From Glebionis coronaria (lineage: Eukaryota; Streptophyta; Magnoliopsida; Asterales; Asteraceae), in NCBI GenBank assembly GCA_025667525.1, contig CM046881.1:493727627-493791626 (forward strand): a stretch of DNA of 64,000 bases, read 5' to 3'. Positions 37,583 through 49,830 of this stretch are shown in pieces. Made by a program: the position numbers and the translations under genes. The stretch's first letter is position 1. Every line of letters starts with the position of its first letter. Under the pieces are notes generated by a model. The model was not told where the DNA came from. It worked only from the letters and a program-made list of their open reading frames with translations, and made no database searches.

Positions 37583-37915
37583 CTACTTAATAACTAGGTT
37601 TTTGCCCAGTATAAAAATTTTATCGTCCGATCTTTTCGAATTGAGAAAGGGAAAAATGTGCGACTCAATCGTCTTTTGGTGGGAAACAAAGATTTGTCGT
37701 TGTAGTATATTTAAATTGCAAGACTTTTAAAAGTAAATGGCGGTTAATTAAAGTTAAGACTAATTAAAACTTAAATGTGCAATATTAAAACTTTTAAAAG
37801 TAAATTGATTAAATGACTTAAAATTAAAGCGTGACGAAAAATTAAATTGACAAAGTAATAAAAATGTAACTTAAAAGCAAAACAAAGCAAAATATAATTT
37901 AAAGTCCAAAACCCA

Positions 37916-38262
37916 TCGGAATGTCTGATCGGAATGCTGTCACCAAACCATCGGAATCCAGATCGCAAAGGAGTTATCGGAATGTATTAAAGCTAGGTCT
38001 ATCGGAATGTTGAAAAGGGAATCTATCGGAATGTAGTCTATCGGAATAATTAAAAAGGCATCGGAATGTTGCTATACAAAATTGGCCAGCACTTCGACTT
38101 AGAAAACCTCAAGAGCCGTCGGAATGTGCGATCGCAATGTGCGATCGCAATCCCAGATCGGAATGAGGGTGTTGTTACTCTAGATCGCAAAGTCCTGTCA
38201 CAATGTGAAACCCTCTCCCAATACTGTCACTATCGGAATGTGGAGAAAACAAGCTGTCGGAA
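37916..38262 (-). repeat. array of spaced TTCCGA cores in the LTR
   Basis: In element sense the core CATTCCGAT occurs 12 times. On the + strand the TCGGAA copies start at 37916, 37929, 37951, 37977, 38002, 38026, 38041, 38061, 38119, 38158, 38233 and 38257. Variant units reading GATCGCAA fill several gaps. Many spacings are 22-26 bp. The homologous array in the other LTR lies at about 45053-45400. Confidence 0.85.
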
Positions 38263-38849
38263 TGTGATAACCCTTCTTTCCGATGGATGAACAAATTCGC
38301 AATAAGTACAGGTACAATAAGCTATGACTAATAAGCTGAATTCAAAGAGTTGAAATAAATGGAAATAAAATAAGACAATAAGCAACAAAGTTAAAACCTT
38401 TCGAAATATAAAAGACGAAACTTAGTAAAATGGATTTTTAAAAAGATAAAACTTTTAAGAAAACCTTGAAAACAATTAAGCTAAATACCAAATAAGCAAA
38501 TAAGATTGTCAAACTTATAGCTTATTTCATATGAAAGCTTAAAGGGAAAAGAGAAGACAAAACTTTTAATCAAATAAGCAAAGAGATTAAGCAAATTCTT
38601 GCTTAATCCTAAATTGAAACGAAACAAAAACAAGAGAAAAGTAGGAGGAGAATGATAAAAGGAAACTTGATCAAAGGTAAATAAAGATTGAACAACAAAA
38701 TTAAGAACACTTACTTGGATTTAAAGGAATTAAAGTGCAAGACAAGTATTTAAAATGACATGAAAATTAAAGTTGTGCAAAAAATGAAAATGGTGGAAGA
38801 GCTAATTTGTCAAGTTAGCCAACAACTTGTGAAATGGGATGGTGGTCAT

Positions 38850-38860
38850 CTATTTATAGG
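38850..38860 (-). promoter_or_regulatory. TATA box in the 3' LTR
   Basis: CCTATAAATAG on the - strand. The 5' LTR copy is at 45974-45984 and would drive the element. Confidence 0.6.
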
Positions 38861-39294
38861 GAGAATGGAGGTTAAGCATGTGTTGCTTCCTTCTTTCTTT
38901 ATTTCTCGTCTTTTCGTCTTCTTAATTCTTCGACTTTATCGACGTTGTCTTGGGATTAATTAAACTCGTCTTTGAAAATTCTTCATTAATAAGACTTGAG
39001 TTTTTCGGCTCTATTAAACTTCCGTCTTTAGACTTGTTCTTTGATAAATCTTCAGAATATGTCTTGGACTTCCGTTCTTTTTCCACTCTTGATCTCTTGA
39101 CTTCGTCTTTTGTCTTTTTCTTCGATAAAAGCCCGTGAAAGCCCGTATTTTCCTCCCTTTTCACGTTTTGGTCCTAAATCACAACAAAAACACAAACCAC
39201 GCATAATTCCGACATTTACGACATAAAATACACGTTTGGGCTTGGTTATTATTGTAATTAAGTGATGAAAGGATGGGTGTTTTCACACCTATCA

Positions 39295-41326
39295 AATCCC
39301 CTACACTTGACCATTGGAATGTCCTCATGCAATGCATTAATTACAAAGCAAGATTACACTTTTCATCACAATCAATCCACATTGGCCTTTATTAAAGAGA
39401 TAGAAAATAACAAAACAAGTAAAGAAATCAAAGACTTACCTTAGGGTTTTGGAATGTCATGAATGATTATCATCCTCAAGTTTCACGTTCCCTATAACAA
39501 GCTTAAAAACGAGATCATTGTTATTATAAGTTAGCAAACTAACATGAACTCATGTGGGCCAATTATTTACTTAGACTCCCTTATTCTTAGGTGTATCTCT
39601 TATATTTTATTATTGTCTTGAATGATCACGAGGATGCATTGTTGACTTATTTCGATAGTTATTAAGGCAGAAAATAAAGTAGGACGATTTAATCAATAGT
39701 TAGCTAAAGGACAAAATCTTTTAAAACTGCTTCTCGGGACCTCATAAAGTTCATATCTTGGCATAACTCGCTTCACGATTTGAGACCTTTCTCGGACCGA
39801 TATTTGGCAGTGAATTCATACTTCAAATCTTGAGAGACGTTCATGAAATAATGGTCTTCTCTTCATAATAGGAATTTCTTCACTTGAAGTTTTGAGAGAT
39901 TCTTCATACTTGGACCACGACTTCTTCATTTTTCTCCAATCTTTATTTGGGATTTTGATATACAACGATCCGCCTCCTTTTCGGACTTGGATCTATTTAT
40001 CCTCATACCTTGTTAGGGCCTTTTTGGTTAGACTTCTCTATGATCTTTTGGGGAGTTTTTGCTTTTCGTCGTGTGTCTCGATCCTTCATATTGATTTTCG
40101 ATAAATGATTCTTCACATCACTTGGGATCTTTAGCAACAAAATGTAGCCCTCATGCCTTGTTAGGGCCTTTTCGGACTCGCCAATCTTCGCATCCCGCTT
40201 CAATAAGTTATGCATTGGCTATGAACTCTAATCAATACCGAGCAACTTTTAAACGATCTTGGGCTAGAAGCTAAGTAACTTTTCAAATCGTACAACCTTA
40301 TTTATTGCAGATAAATTTATTAACAAGCGATGGGAGAAAAAGCTTATAATCAACTCACATAATTTCATGAAAGAATACCAAACTTATAATTGACTCTATC
40401 ATCTCTCGTTCTCCACAATTTAAAATCTCAAGGAATGAGACTCGTGGATGCTTAGCCTATTAAATCAGAGTTTTGGGTTTTCGAGTCATCTATAGGATCT
40501 TGCAATTTCTTAGACTCTTTTCAAGTTTAGAATTCGCATTTTAAAGTTCCCTTGATAAACGACTCTCTAGGATCAATTATAGGAACTTGCAAAAAGTTCT
40601 TGTTCTTAACCCGTGAGAGTTAAGACTTTCGGGTTTTAAAGTTCCCAGTATAAAAGCCTAGCAAAACTTGACTTAAACACGTTAAGGATACTAGCTAGAG
40701 TAAACTTAAATAAGTAAACTCGGGTTGAGTCAAAAGATTCACAATGTTGAAAATTAAAACCACTTTATTAGAATTTATTCTAACAACGAAATAAAATAAC
40801 TATAACAAAGGTAAAACTACTAGGCCAAAATAGATCAAAAATTTTGAAAAATGTCGAAAAATCAATTTTCTAGTTAAAATGAGGACAAATACAAGGAAAA
40901 GGCAACTTAACTTCGATAGAAGTCCCCCCTACACTTGATATAAACATTGTCCTCAATGTTTAAGCATGTGGGAGTAAACTCCCCTACACTTAGGACATTG
41001 TGCACTTTGTTTTAAATCTTGTTAAAAAAGAGACAACTAAAGAGATTCCTATTTTAATATTGAGAAATATAAAATAGTGAATCGAAAAGAGTTTAGGATA
41101 GAACCGGGAAGACGGAAACACGGAATCACGGGTCGTCAAAAGTCATCAAGAATGGATCTTTGAAAGCTCGAATCCTTGTACATGATTAGAAAGAAGACAA
41201 CAAACAACATACTAGGGTCTCCCCCTACACTTATTATACAAACAAAGAAAAGGATAGATAATGCGGGTTGCTGCCCGAGAAGCGCTTGTTTTTGTTAACC
41301 GAGTCGTGAGCCTGGCTCGACCTTGA
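39295..41326 (-). other. long conserved non-coding 3' region
   Basis: No long frame. It carries four purine tracts of the AAGTGTAGGGG type (complements near 39299, 40925, 40981 and 41221); the one at 39295-39308 abuts the LTR and is the primer tract. Blocks are shared with the 3' region of the + strand element (52000-53639 and 62160-63864). They include a pair of AAAAGGCCCTAACAAGG segments about 135 bp apart (complements near 40010 and 40155). The post-coding hairpin motif is at 41264-41287. A 70-codon frame at 40003-40215 covers part of the shared block, but it is not kept open in the other copies. Confidence 0.65.
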
Positions 41327-41959
41327 TTAGCATAGGAATAAACTTGAAACACATCCACCGGGATCAAAGACATGGTTTTCGTTCATCAAATAGCACAAGC
41401 TTAAGGCGAACAAGGCAAGCCAAAGAAGAGTAGGCAAGGTTCCCTTAAGCAGTTGTTGATCTCGGTGGAAGCAATGGTGATGAGGTGCAAGCATATCTTC
41501 ATAAGTTCCAAAGATTTTTGCTTTTATTTCATCAGATGGATACTGAGATGGCTTGAAGATTCCAATACCGGGGTCGAACACCTTTTCCTTTAGGGGAAAA
41601 TAACACTCAGGCTCAGCAGATCTTGAAGAAGATCCGATCATAAATCTGGCAATATCATCCTCAGAAGGTGGATAGAGAGGAGTTAAGACATAAGTGTTGC
41701 GGATATCGGTGTCGGCCGGCTTCTTCTCGTTTGAAGCGGGTTTCTTCATATCTAAAGTAGGATAAAGACCATAATCATCAAAGTCCAAAGGAGGAGCATC
41801 ACTCTCATTTGGGAAGTAGGTATTGAGAAAAGTAGCAAAATCTTCCTCAAATGAGTAGTCATCCAAAGTAGGATCAAGTGTTGTTGGCGGAGGATCTTCA
41901 TTATAAGAAGAATCACTCGAAAGAGTATTGGCCTCATCAAAATCATCATAAGTGGGCAT
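41327..41959 (-). CDS. acidic ORF replacing pol in the non-autonomous element
   Basis: 210 codons, open, in the same frame as the protease segment upstream and separated from it by one stop codon at 42053-42055 and a short open stretch. The N-terminal part is rich in Asp, Ser and Pro (DDFDEANTLSSDSSYNED, LDDYSFEEDF). The C-terminal part contains two VFDPG strings (KEKVFDPGIGIFKP and NHVFDPGGCV) and a hydrophobic stretch (LPTLLWLALFALSLCYL) that could be a membrane segment. I recall VFDPGI-containing ORFs in Asteraceae gypsy elements but know no function. It ends just before the conserved post-coding motif, so it sits exactly where RT, RNase H and integrase would otherwise be. Confidence 0.55.
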   Translation of the reverse strand: MPTYDDFDEANTLSSDSSYNEDPPPTTLDPTLDDYSFEEDFATFLNTYFPNESDAPPLDFDDYGLYPTLDMKKPASNEKKPADTDIRNTYVLTPLYPPSEDDIARFMIGSSSRSAEPECYFPLKEKVFDPGIGIFKPSQYPSDEIKAKIFGTYEDMLAPHHHCFHRDQQLLKGTLPTLLWLALFALSLCYLMNENHVFDPGGCVSSLFLC

Positions 41960-42052
41960 GTCTGGATACTCAGAAGTAAAATCATCATAATCATCCCCAT
42001 CGGAGCTAGAATCATCATCAGAAGCATCATAGATCGGTGGAGAATCATAAAT

Positions 42053-44508
42053 TTATGGAGGATCAGTATTGGATAGAGAATCATCCACATCATCTTGGAA
42101 CAGTAGATTATCATAGCAAGAATCGAATAGAGGATTGTTGTAGACGACAAAATCATCAAGCACATTAATCATATTCGTTGATTCTCTTCCATAGGATTTG
42201 TTGGTGCTCTTCCCCATTTCGGACACTTGTGCATCATTCCCGACCCTTAATATTAACTTACCTTCGGCAACATCGACAAGAGCTTTTCCGGTTCTCAAGA
42301 ATGGCCGACCAAGTATTAAAGGAATACGAGGGTCCATTTCATAATCTACAACAACAAAATCGACCGGAAAAGTGAAGGTGCCAACTTTAATGAACACATC
42401 TTCGGCAATACCAAGAGGGTAAGCGAGAGTGCGGTTTGCAAGCTCAAGAGTCATCTTCGTTGGTGTAAGGTTGGGTAATGATAACTTTTTCCAAACACTT
42501 AAAGGCATCAAATTTATACTTGCCCCGAGATCGGCTAAGGCAGTAAATTCGTCGGTTTGGTTAAAAGTACATGGTAGCACAAAACGACCGGGATCTCCAA
42601 GTTTTTCCGGAAGTTCTTTAAGAAGGATTGCAGAGCAATTTCATTCAAGTGAGTATTAACAAACTCGGCCATCTTCTCCTTCTTATTAAGCATTTCCTTA
42701 AACATCTTGACAAATTGTGGCATTTGGGCAAGAGCTTCAACAAGGGTAAAGGTGACGGTCATGTCGGCAATCTTGTCCAAAAAGTTAGAGACTTAAATGT
42801 CATTCTTAGTCAAAATTCTAGCCTTGTTGAGTCGAGAAGGGTAAGGAATGTTGGGTTTATAGGTGGAAGGTGGGGTTGGTGAAGGGGTCTGCTTGGGTAT
42901 TTCTTCATGACAAGGCAGAGACGGTAAGGGTGAACTAATACTAGGTGTGGGAGTAGTAGGGATAAATGGTGGTGGAGGAGGTGTAGATGGTGTAACTGGG
43001 GGTGGGATAGATGGTCCTACTAAAGTTGCTCTACTACGGGTAGTAATAGCACTCACATTCGCTCTCGGGTTGGTGACGGTGTTTGAAGGTAGAGAGCCCG
43101 AAGTAGAGGGTTGAGTGGTTGGTAAGAAACTAGCCAGCATATTCTTCAAATCATTCGTTTGAGTGCTGAAGGAGGTTTGTATATCATTTCGAAGCTCGGA
43201 TCTAATGTCAATCCCTTTCTTAGTGATATCCCCTTTCAATTTGATAATTTGGCTTTGTAGATTCTTGATTTGCTCTACTTGGGTTCTCATTAAAGCTTCA
43301 ACATCTTGATTAATGGGTGGGGCTTGTTGAGCGGGTGGGTGATAAGGATTAGAAGCTCGAGGTGGGATTTGGTTGCTTCTATTGTAATTTTTGTTGGGGT
43401 TGTGGTTTTGAGGAGAAAAACCGGGTGAAAGATAGTTGTTAGAACGGTAACTTAGGAAATTTCGATCCCCTTAAGGTCGGGCTTGGTAATTTTCCAGTGA
43501 ATAGTTACCATAAGCCGCATACACGTTTTCCGGATTTCCTTGAGTAGAAGGACAATCAGTGTATGAGTGAGGACCGCCGCATGTCTCACAAGAAATGGCT
43601 ACCGCTTTAACTTGTTGTTGTTGGTTTGTAGCGATGAGCAAGATATTTTTGTTCATTTCGGCCATCATGCGGGTGAATTCGGTCATATCGGGGTTTGCTG
43701 AAGTAGAAGAAACATTGACTCTTGGGATGTTCCTTGAAGAAGCGGAGAAATCCCAATTTTTGTGATGAGTAGTCATGTTCTCAATAAGCTCTCTACACTC
43801 CTCGGGTCTTCTTTTCATAAATGTGCCACCGGCGGCTGCATTAATCGTATCACGATCACGAAAATTCAAACCGTTGTAGAAAGTATCAATTAAGGTAACA
43901 GGGAGCATGTTGTGGTTTGGACATCGATCGATCAAAACATTATATCTTTCCCAAGCATCAAAGAGAGATTCATCGGGTTCTTGCATGAAACCGCTGATTT
44001 GATTTTGAAGGCTTGTGACCATGGATGGTGGAATGTAGCGCGACAAAAATCGTTGAGTCATGTCGTCCCAAGTATGAATGGAATTCTTCGGGAGACGATC
44101 AAACCATTTTTCCACGTGGTGGGATAAAGTATGTGGGAAGAGTTGTAGGCGAAGGACATCCATAGTAACACCGGGCAACTTCATGCTTTGAGTAATAGTA
44201 ATGAATTTGTCGAGGTGCTTGTTGGCATCATCATCCGGCAATCCGTGAAATGGATTAGTTTGCACTTGTTGTATCATGTGATGCTTCAACGAAAACTCCG
44301 GAGCCGTGATTTGCATCGGCGTAATCGGTCCTCCTCGTCCAAACATTGTGGGTTGACAAAGCTCCTCCATTGTCCGAAGATCGGGCTGTGGAAGAACATT
44401 GTTGTTGTTATTGTTGAGGTGCGGTGGATTATTGTTTTTGTTCACACCTGCCATAGCTAAATCTTCACGAGTCTCGGGCTCTGGATAAATTGAAGATCTA
44501 GTACGCAT
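42053..44508 (-). pseudogene. gag-protease of the non-autonomous Athila-like element
   Basis: Starts at the ATG at 44508 (MRTRSSIYPEPE), directly after a TTTTGCAGGTGT sequence. The gag domain (about residues 70-260) contains DDANKHLDKFITI, LRLQLFPHTLSHHVEKWF and LIDTFYNGLNF. A knuckle [13 protein letters not shown] follows. Breaks: TAA at 43471-43473, another stop at 42793-42795, and a one-base deletion near 42630 that shifts the frame. The protease part (42053-42580) has [19 protein letters not shown], with the DLGA active site, and [10 protein letters not shown]. The protein is close to the gag-protease of the + strand element at 56295. With these breaks it is probably not translated in full, so it would need gag and pol from a related element to move. 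Confidence 0.85.
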
Positions 44509-44741
44509 ACACCTGCAAAAGCAAAAGAAAAAGATACCAAAGCAATAGACAATATATATACACTATAAAAATAAAATCTTTTTGGATTTTTGAAATTTTT
44601 TAATTTTTATGGATTTTTAACAATTATTAATTTTTATGGATTTTTGAAAAATTTTGAGTAAGAAAAATAACGCTCACGAATTAACGGATCCCAAAAAGCA
44701 ACGCGTCTCTCACAGAAAACCGTTAATCTTAACGAAAACAG

Positions 44742-44756
44742 CCGGCAGCGGCGCCA
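44742..44756 (-). promoter_or_regulatory. primer binding site, tRNA-Asp type
   Basis: On the - strand TGGCGCCGCTGCCGG, two bases inside the 5' LTR. It is identical to the site at 56084-56098. Confidence 0.88.
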
Positions 44757-44758
44757 TT

Positions 44759-46419
44759 TAATAACTAGGTTTTTGCCCAGTATGAAAATTTCATTGTCCG
44801 ATCTTTTCGAATTGAGAAAGGGAAAAATGTGCGACTCAATCGTCTTTTGGTGGGAAACAAAGATTTGTCGTTGTAGTATATTTAAATTGCAAGACTTTTA
44901 AAAGTAATGGCGGTTAATTAAAGTTAAGACTAATTAAAACTTAAAAGTAATGGCGGTTAATTAAAGCGTGACGAAAAATTAAATTGACAAAGTAATAAAA
45001 ATGTAACTTAAAAGCAAAACAAAGCAAAATATAATTTAAAGTCCAAAACCCATCGGAATGCTGTCACCATACCATCGAAATCCAGATCGCAAAGGAGTTA
45101 TCGGAATGTATTAAAGCTAGGTCTATCGGAATGTTGAAAAGGGAATCTATCCGAATGTAGTCTATCGGAATAATTAAAAAGGCATCGGAATGTTGCTATA
45201 CAAAATTGGCCAGCACTTCGACTTAGAAAACCTCAAGAGCCGTCGGAATTTGCGATCGCAATGTGCGATCGCAATCCCAGATCGGAATGAGGGTGTTGTT
45301 ACTCTAGATCGCAAAGTCCTGTCGCAATGTGAAACCCTCTCCCAATACTGTCACTATCGGTATATGGAGAAAACAAGCTGTCGGAATGTGATAACCCTTC
45401 TTTCCGATGGATGAACAAATTCGCTATAAGCACAGGTACAATAAGCTCTGACTAACAAGCTGAATTCAAAGACTTGAAATAAATGGAAATAAAATAAGAC
45501 AATAAGCAACAAAGTTAAAACCTTTCGAAATATAAAAGACGAAACTTAGTAAAATGGATTTTTAAAAAGATAAAACTTTTAAGAAAACCTTGAAAACAAT
45601 TAAGCTAAATACCAAATAAGCAAATAAGATTGTCAAACTTATAGCTTATTTCATATGAAAGCTTAAAGGGAAAAGAGAAGACAAAACTTTTAATCAAATA
45701 AGCAAAGAGATTAAGCAAATTCTTGCTTAATCCTAAATTGAAACGAAACAAAAACAAGAGAAAAGTAGGAGGAGAATGATAAAATGAAACTTGATCAAAG
45801 GTAAATAAAGATTGAACAACAAAATTAAGAACACTTACTTGGAATTAAAGGAATTAAAGTGCAAAACAAGTATTTAAAATGACATGAAAATTAAAGTTGT
45901 GCAAAAAATGAAAATGGTGGAAGAGCTAATTTGTCAAGTTAGCCAACAACTTGTGAAATGCGATGGTGGTCATCTATTTATAGGGAGAAGGGAGGTTAAG
46001 CATGTGTTGCTTCCTTCTTTCTTTCTTTCTCGTCTTTTCGTCTTCTTAATTCTTCGACTTTATCGACGTTGTCTTGGGATTAATTAAACTCGTCTTTGAA
46101 AATTCTTCATTAATAAGACTTGAGTTTTTCGGCTCTATTAAACTTCCGTCTTTAGACTTGTTCTTTGATAAATCTTCAGAATAGGTCTTGGACTTCCGTT
46201 CTTTTTCCACTCTTGATCTCTTGACTTCGTCTTTTTTTCTTTTTCTTCGATAAAAGCCCGTGAAAGCCCGTGTTTTCCTCCTTTTTCACATTTTGGTCCT
46301 AAATCACAACAAAAACACAAACCACGCATAATTCTGACATTTACGACATAAAATACACGTTTGGGCTTGGTTATTATTGTAATTAAGTGGTGAAAGGATG
46401 GGTGTTTTCACACCTATCA
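44759..46419 (-). repeat. 5' LTR of the non-autonomous element
   Basis: 1661 bp and clearly homologous to 37588-39294, with small indels (for example one TCGGAATG unit missing near 45056). TATA box CCTATAAATAG at 45974-45984 in element sense. Confidence 0.9.
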
Positions 46420-46424
46420 CTACT

Positions 46425-46829
46425 AATAAGCTAAAAAAACTCAAACAACACCCCATGAAATACAAAATACCGTTGAGGATCTCTGATACCAACTGATAGT
46501 GTTAAAAACTAATTTGAAGGGTCGCGGATGATCAAAGTATACAAGATATGACATATTGGTTAGTGAGAGAAAGTATCGATAAGATGACAAAAAATATGTA
46601 ATTTATGAAAATTAATAACCTAATGAAAACTAAACATTCTTTCACATCTCGCGGATATCAGAGAGTCATGTGTGTTTGGTTTAGCTTATATGACGGGCTT
46701 ACGAGCTTATTTTCCAATATGTGTTAAATAAGCCGAAACATGTGTTTGACTAAGCTTATATGATTGGGCTTATAAATTTATATAAATGAATTTGGTTAAT
46801 CTAAAATTTTGTGGGTTATTGATGGAGAC
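46425..46829. other. older target sequence with a primer-site-like motif
   Basis: No gene. On the - strand TGGTATCAGAG at 46481-46491 follows a CTATCA end, suggesting the edge of a decayed LTR element on the - strand whose LTR would extend rightward. From about 46669 the sequence is rich in AGCTTAT and looks like the end of a MITE. Confidence 0.4.
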
Positions 46830-49660
46830 TCAAGTATTGAAGAACGGGATGACTTGTTTGATGGAGGAGCATAAGAATAAACTTATTATTTAGGTTATGA
46901 TGATGCAGGAGCATAAGAATAAACTTATTATTTAGTTTCCTTAGTTTGTGATATCTTTTATTTATTTTTCTTATTTTGTGTTTCCTATGAATAATATTGT
47001 TATCTTTTTTCCAAGTTTAGTTTTACTATAAAGTTAGGACTTGGGTTTATTGTATTCTTATTGAGATAAAAATATGACTTTTTAGTCTTCTGCTAATTGA
47101 CTTAAATCCAGGTTAGGTTTTATTGTTCGATTTTTATCCTGGTAATCGGTATTCGTGTGAATCAACGATTGTTGGAAGGTTGTTTCTGGTATTCTTTGTA
47201 ACCAACATATTCAATTTATTATCTTGTTTCTTTTTGCTACATAAGGTAGCAGTTGTTCAGGAGTGGCCAACTCCAAATACCATTAATGAAGTTCGAAGTT
47301 TCAATGGACTTGCTTCTTTTTATAGGCGGTTTATCTCTAATTTCAGTTCCATTATGGCTTCTTTGACAGATTGTATGAAGGGGAAGTCATTTGTGTGGAC
47401 GGAGGAAGCAGAGCTAGCTTTTCAGGTTGTTAAGGTTGCAATTGGTGGAGTTCTTAATCCTGGTATTGCCTGAGTTTTCTAAAGTTTTTGAGCTTCATAC
47501 TCATGCTTCTAAGGTTGCAATTGGTGGAGTTATTAGTCATGGTGGACGGACTGTAGCCTATTTTAGTAAGAAGTTGATACGACCGAAGTCCAAGTACTCT
47601 ACTTATGACTTGGAGTTTTATGCAGTGGTCGAAGCTGTGAAGCATTGGCGCCATTATTTATTTCATATGGAGTTTGTTGTGTTCATTGATCATGATTCCT
47701 TAAGGCATATTCGTACTTAGATAAGGTTTCACATAAGCATTGGCGTTGGTTGGATTTTCTTGAGAAATTTACTTTTGTGGTGAAACATAAAACTGGTGCT
47801 TCCAATCGTGCTGCTGATGCCTTAAACATGAGGAGTAGTTTACTTGTAACCATGAAGGTTGATGTTCCAAGACTTGATGTCATTCGTGAACTGGTGACTG
47901 TGGATCCATACTTTTTAGTTGTTTTGTAGGATTTGCAATCCAAAGAGAAAACAAATTTTCTTATGCATGATGGGTTCCTATTCAAAGGGAATCAACTTTG
48001 TATTCCTGATTCAAGTCTTCGCTTGCAAATTATTAAGGAGTTGCATGGTGAAGGACATGTTGGTCGTTATCGCACTTTACAGTTGGTTCAAGCTTCTTAT
48101 TTTTGGCCTACTATAAGGAAGGAAGTGGATCGTTACGTTAAGAGGTGTCGTATTTGTCAAGTTTCAAAGGGCACGGCTACTAATGCACGACTTTATATGC
48201 CTTTTCCTGTTCTTTTGCAGCCTTGGGTTGATACTAGCATGGATTTTGTGTTGGGACTGCCTCGTACTCAAAGGGGTAATGATTCAATATTTGTTATTGT
48301 TGATCATTTTTCTAAGATGGTTCATTTTATTCCTTGCAAGAAGACAACAGATGCAGTTAATGTAGCCTAACTTTTCTTTAGGGATGTGTACCATTTACAT
48401 GGTTTACCTTCCTTCATTGTTTCGGATCGGGACACTAGGTGTTTGAGTCATTTTTGGCGTAGTTTTTGGAAGATGGTGAATATTCAGCTCAATTTTGGTA
48501 GTGCTAATCATCCTCAATCTGATGGGTAAACTAAAGTTGTTAACAGGTCCCTTGGTAATCTATTAAGGTGTTTGGTGGGTGATCATGTAAAAGCATGGGA
48601 TCAGAAGTTGTGTCAAACTGAGTTTGCTCATAATCATGCGGTCAATCGGAGCACTAGGCTTAGTCTATTCCAGGTGGTTTATTCTGCTCAACCATGTGAT
48701 CCTCTTGATCTTATGACTCCTCCGGTTTCTAGGTCTGTTCCTAAGAAAGTGTAGGATTTTGTTGAGGGGTTGCATGATGTTCATAAGACTGTTCGTGATA
48801 ATTTGGTTCGCGTTAATTCGAAGTACAAGCATGATGCGGATCAAAAGAGGCGATATTTTGATTTTGAAGTGGGAGACTATGTCTGGGCTGTTTGACTAAG
48901 GATCGTTTTCCAGCTGGTGAGTATAATAAGTTATCTGCAAAGAAGATTGGTCCATTGGAAATTATGGAGAAGATGAACTCGAATGCTTATCTTTTGAAGT
49001 TGCCAAGTCATATTCGATGTTTTGATGTTTTTAATGTGAAGCACTTGTTTTCTTACTATGGTGATTCATCTTATGATGATATTGTTGGGAATTCGAGGTC
49101 AAATTTTTCCTATCTAGGGGAGAATGATGGAGGCCCAACTATTGAAGAACGGGCTGACTTGTTTCTGGAATCTCAAGATCGCGTGAACAAGAAGGCTTTT
49201 TTTAAACAGCCATAACTTAAGCATCGTAAGTCCGTTTTCATCCTGTGACGTATGAAAACGACCGTAAAAGCGAGAAAACGACGTGGTAACCATCTTTAGT
49301 CTGGTTAAGGATTTCTCTTGGCCCAAAAAGTCGTTTTACCATCATTTATTTGTATTTTTGTGTTATTTTAAATTTATGTTGGACTTTGTCTTTGGGCCAC
49401 GGTCCAGCCCATTAGTGTTTTAGGGTTATTTTTTTGTTTCCTGTTTTTATTTATACAATCAGCTGTAACCCTAACAATACAGTTTACAGTTTAATAAAAG
49501 TTAAACCACTGGCCGTTGTGTTGCCGTGTTTTTACCATAATAATCGGTATTCATCATAATCAACGATTGTTGAAAGGAATTGTTTTTTACATTCATTAGA
49601 ATCAACATATCGAATTTATTTATCTTGTTTCTAGTTTTCGTCACTTATATAAGGACGAGC
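46830..49660 (+). pseudogene. decayed Ty3/gypsy pol fragment with repeated ends
   Basis: Broken + strand frames give RT/RNase H linker ([24 protein letters not shown], 47250), RNase H (FELHTHASKVAIGG, YDLEFYAVVEAVKHWRHYLF, FIDHDSLRHI), and then integrase. The integrase has an HGEGHVGRYR...CRICQVSKG zinc finger, SMDFVLGLPRTQRG, VSDRDTR and NHPQSDG, and a C-terminal segment ending at 49215 (FDVFNVKHLF, GGPTIEERADLF). Stops or shifts occur at about 47471, 47718, 47930, 48369, 48527, 48752 and 48894. Gag, protease and the RT core are missing. A segment at 47141-47246 recurs in diverged form at 49541-49653, consistent with LTR tails at both ends. A second copy of the pol C-terminal end (attgaagaacggg...) appears near 46836. 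The clade is uncertain; I see no chromodomain. Confidence 0.75.
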
Positions 49661-49830
49661 GAGCTTATATAAGAATATAATATAAAAGATTTTTATATTT
49701 TTATTTAATAATTACATCCTCATATTTCTATGTACATTTTGTTATTTTATCATATTTATTATTATAAGCTAAACGACATATTTGATAAAAGCTTATAGCT
49801 CATGATATATAAGCAACAAAATTGGAGTTT

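Larger units (their letters stand above)
37588..39294 (-). repeat. 3' LTR of the non-autonomous element
   Basis: Matches 44759-46419. A TATA box in element sense (CCTATAAATAG, 38850-38860) lies about 440 bp into the LTR. The array of TCGGAA cores (TTCCGA in element sense) is at 37916-38262. Confidence 0.9.
37588..46419 (-). mobile_element. non-autonomous Athila-like element: gag and protease, no RT/RNase H/integrase
   Basis: 8832 bp on the - strand, flanked by the direct repeat CTACT (37583-37587 and 46420-46424; ACTAC is an equally good reading shifted by one base). LTRs are 1707 and 1661 bp. In element sense they begin TGATAGGTGTGAAAACACCC, the same start as the + strand element at 50243. 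The primer site TGGCGCCGCTGCCGG and the polypurine tract AAGTGTAGGGGATT are also the same as or close to that element. Gag and protease are present. Where pol should be there is a ~630-bp acidic ORF, then the conserved post-coding hairpin motif and a ~2-kb non-coding 3' region. Confidence 0.85.

Noticed and set aside
40003..40215. 70-codon conserved small ORF in the 3' region
   Set aside because: A similar frame exists at 52664-52855 but is broken by indels in the copy near 62897, so DNA-level conservation is the better explanation.
46481..46493. Complete Copia element starting at the TGGTATCAGAG motif
   Set aside because: No matching LTR pair or Copia coding domain could be found. Only the primer-site-like motif is supportable.
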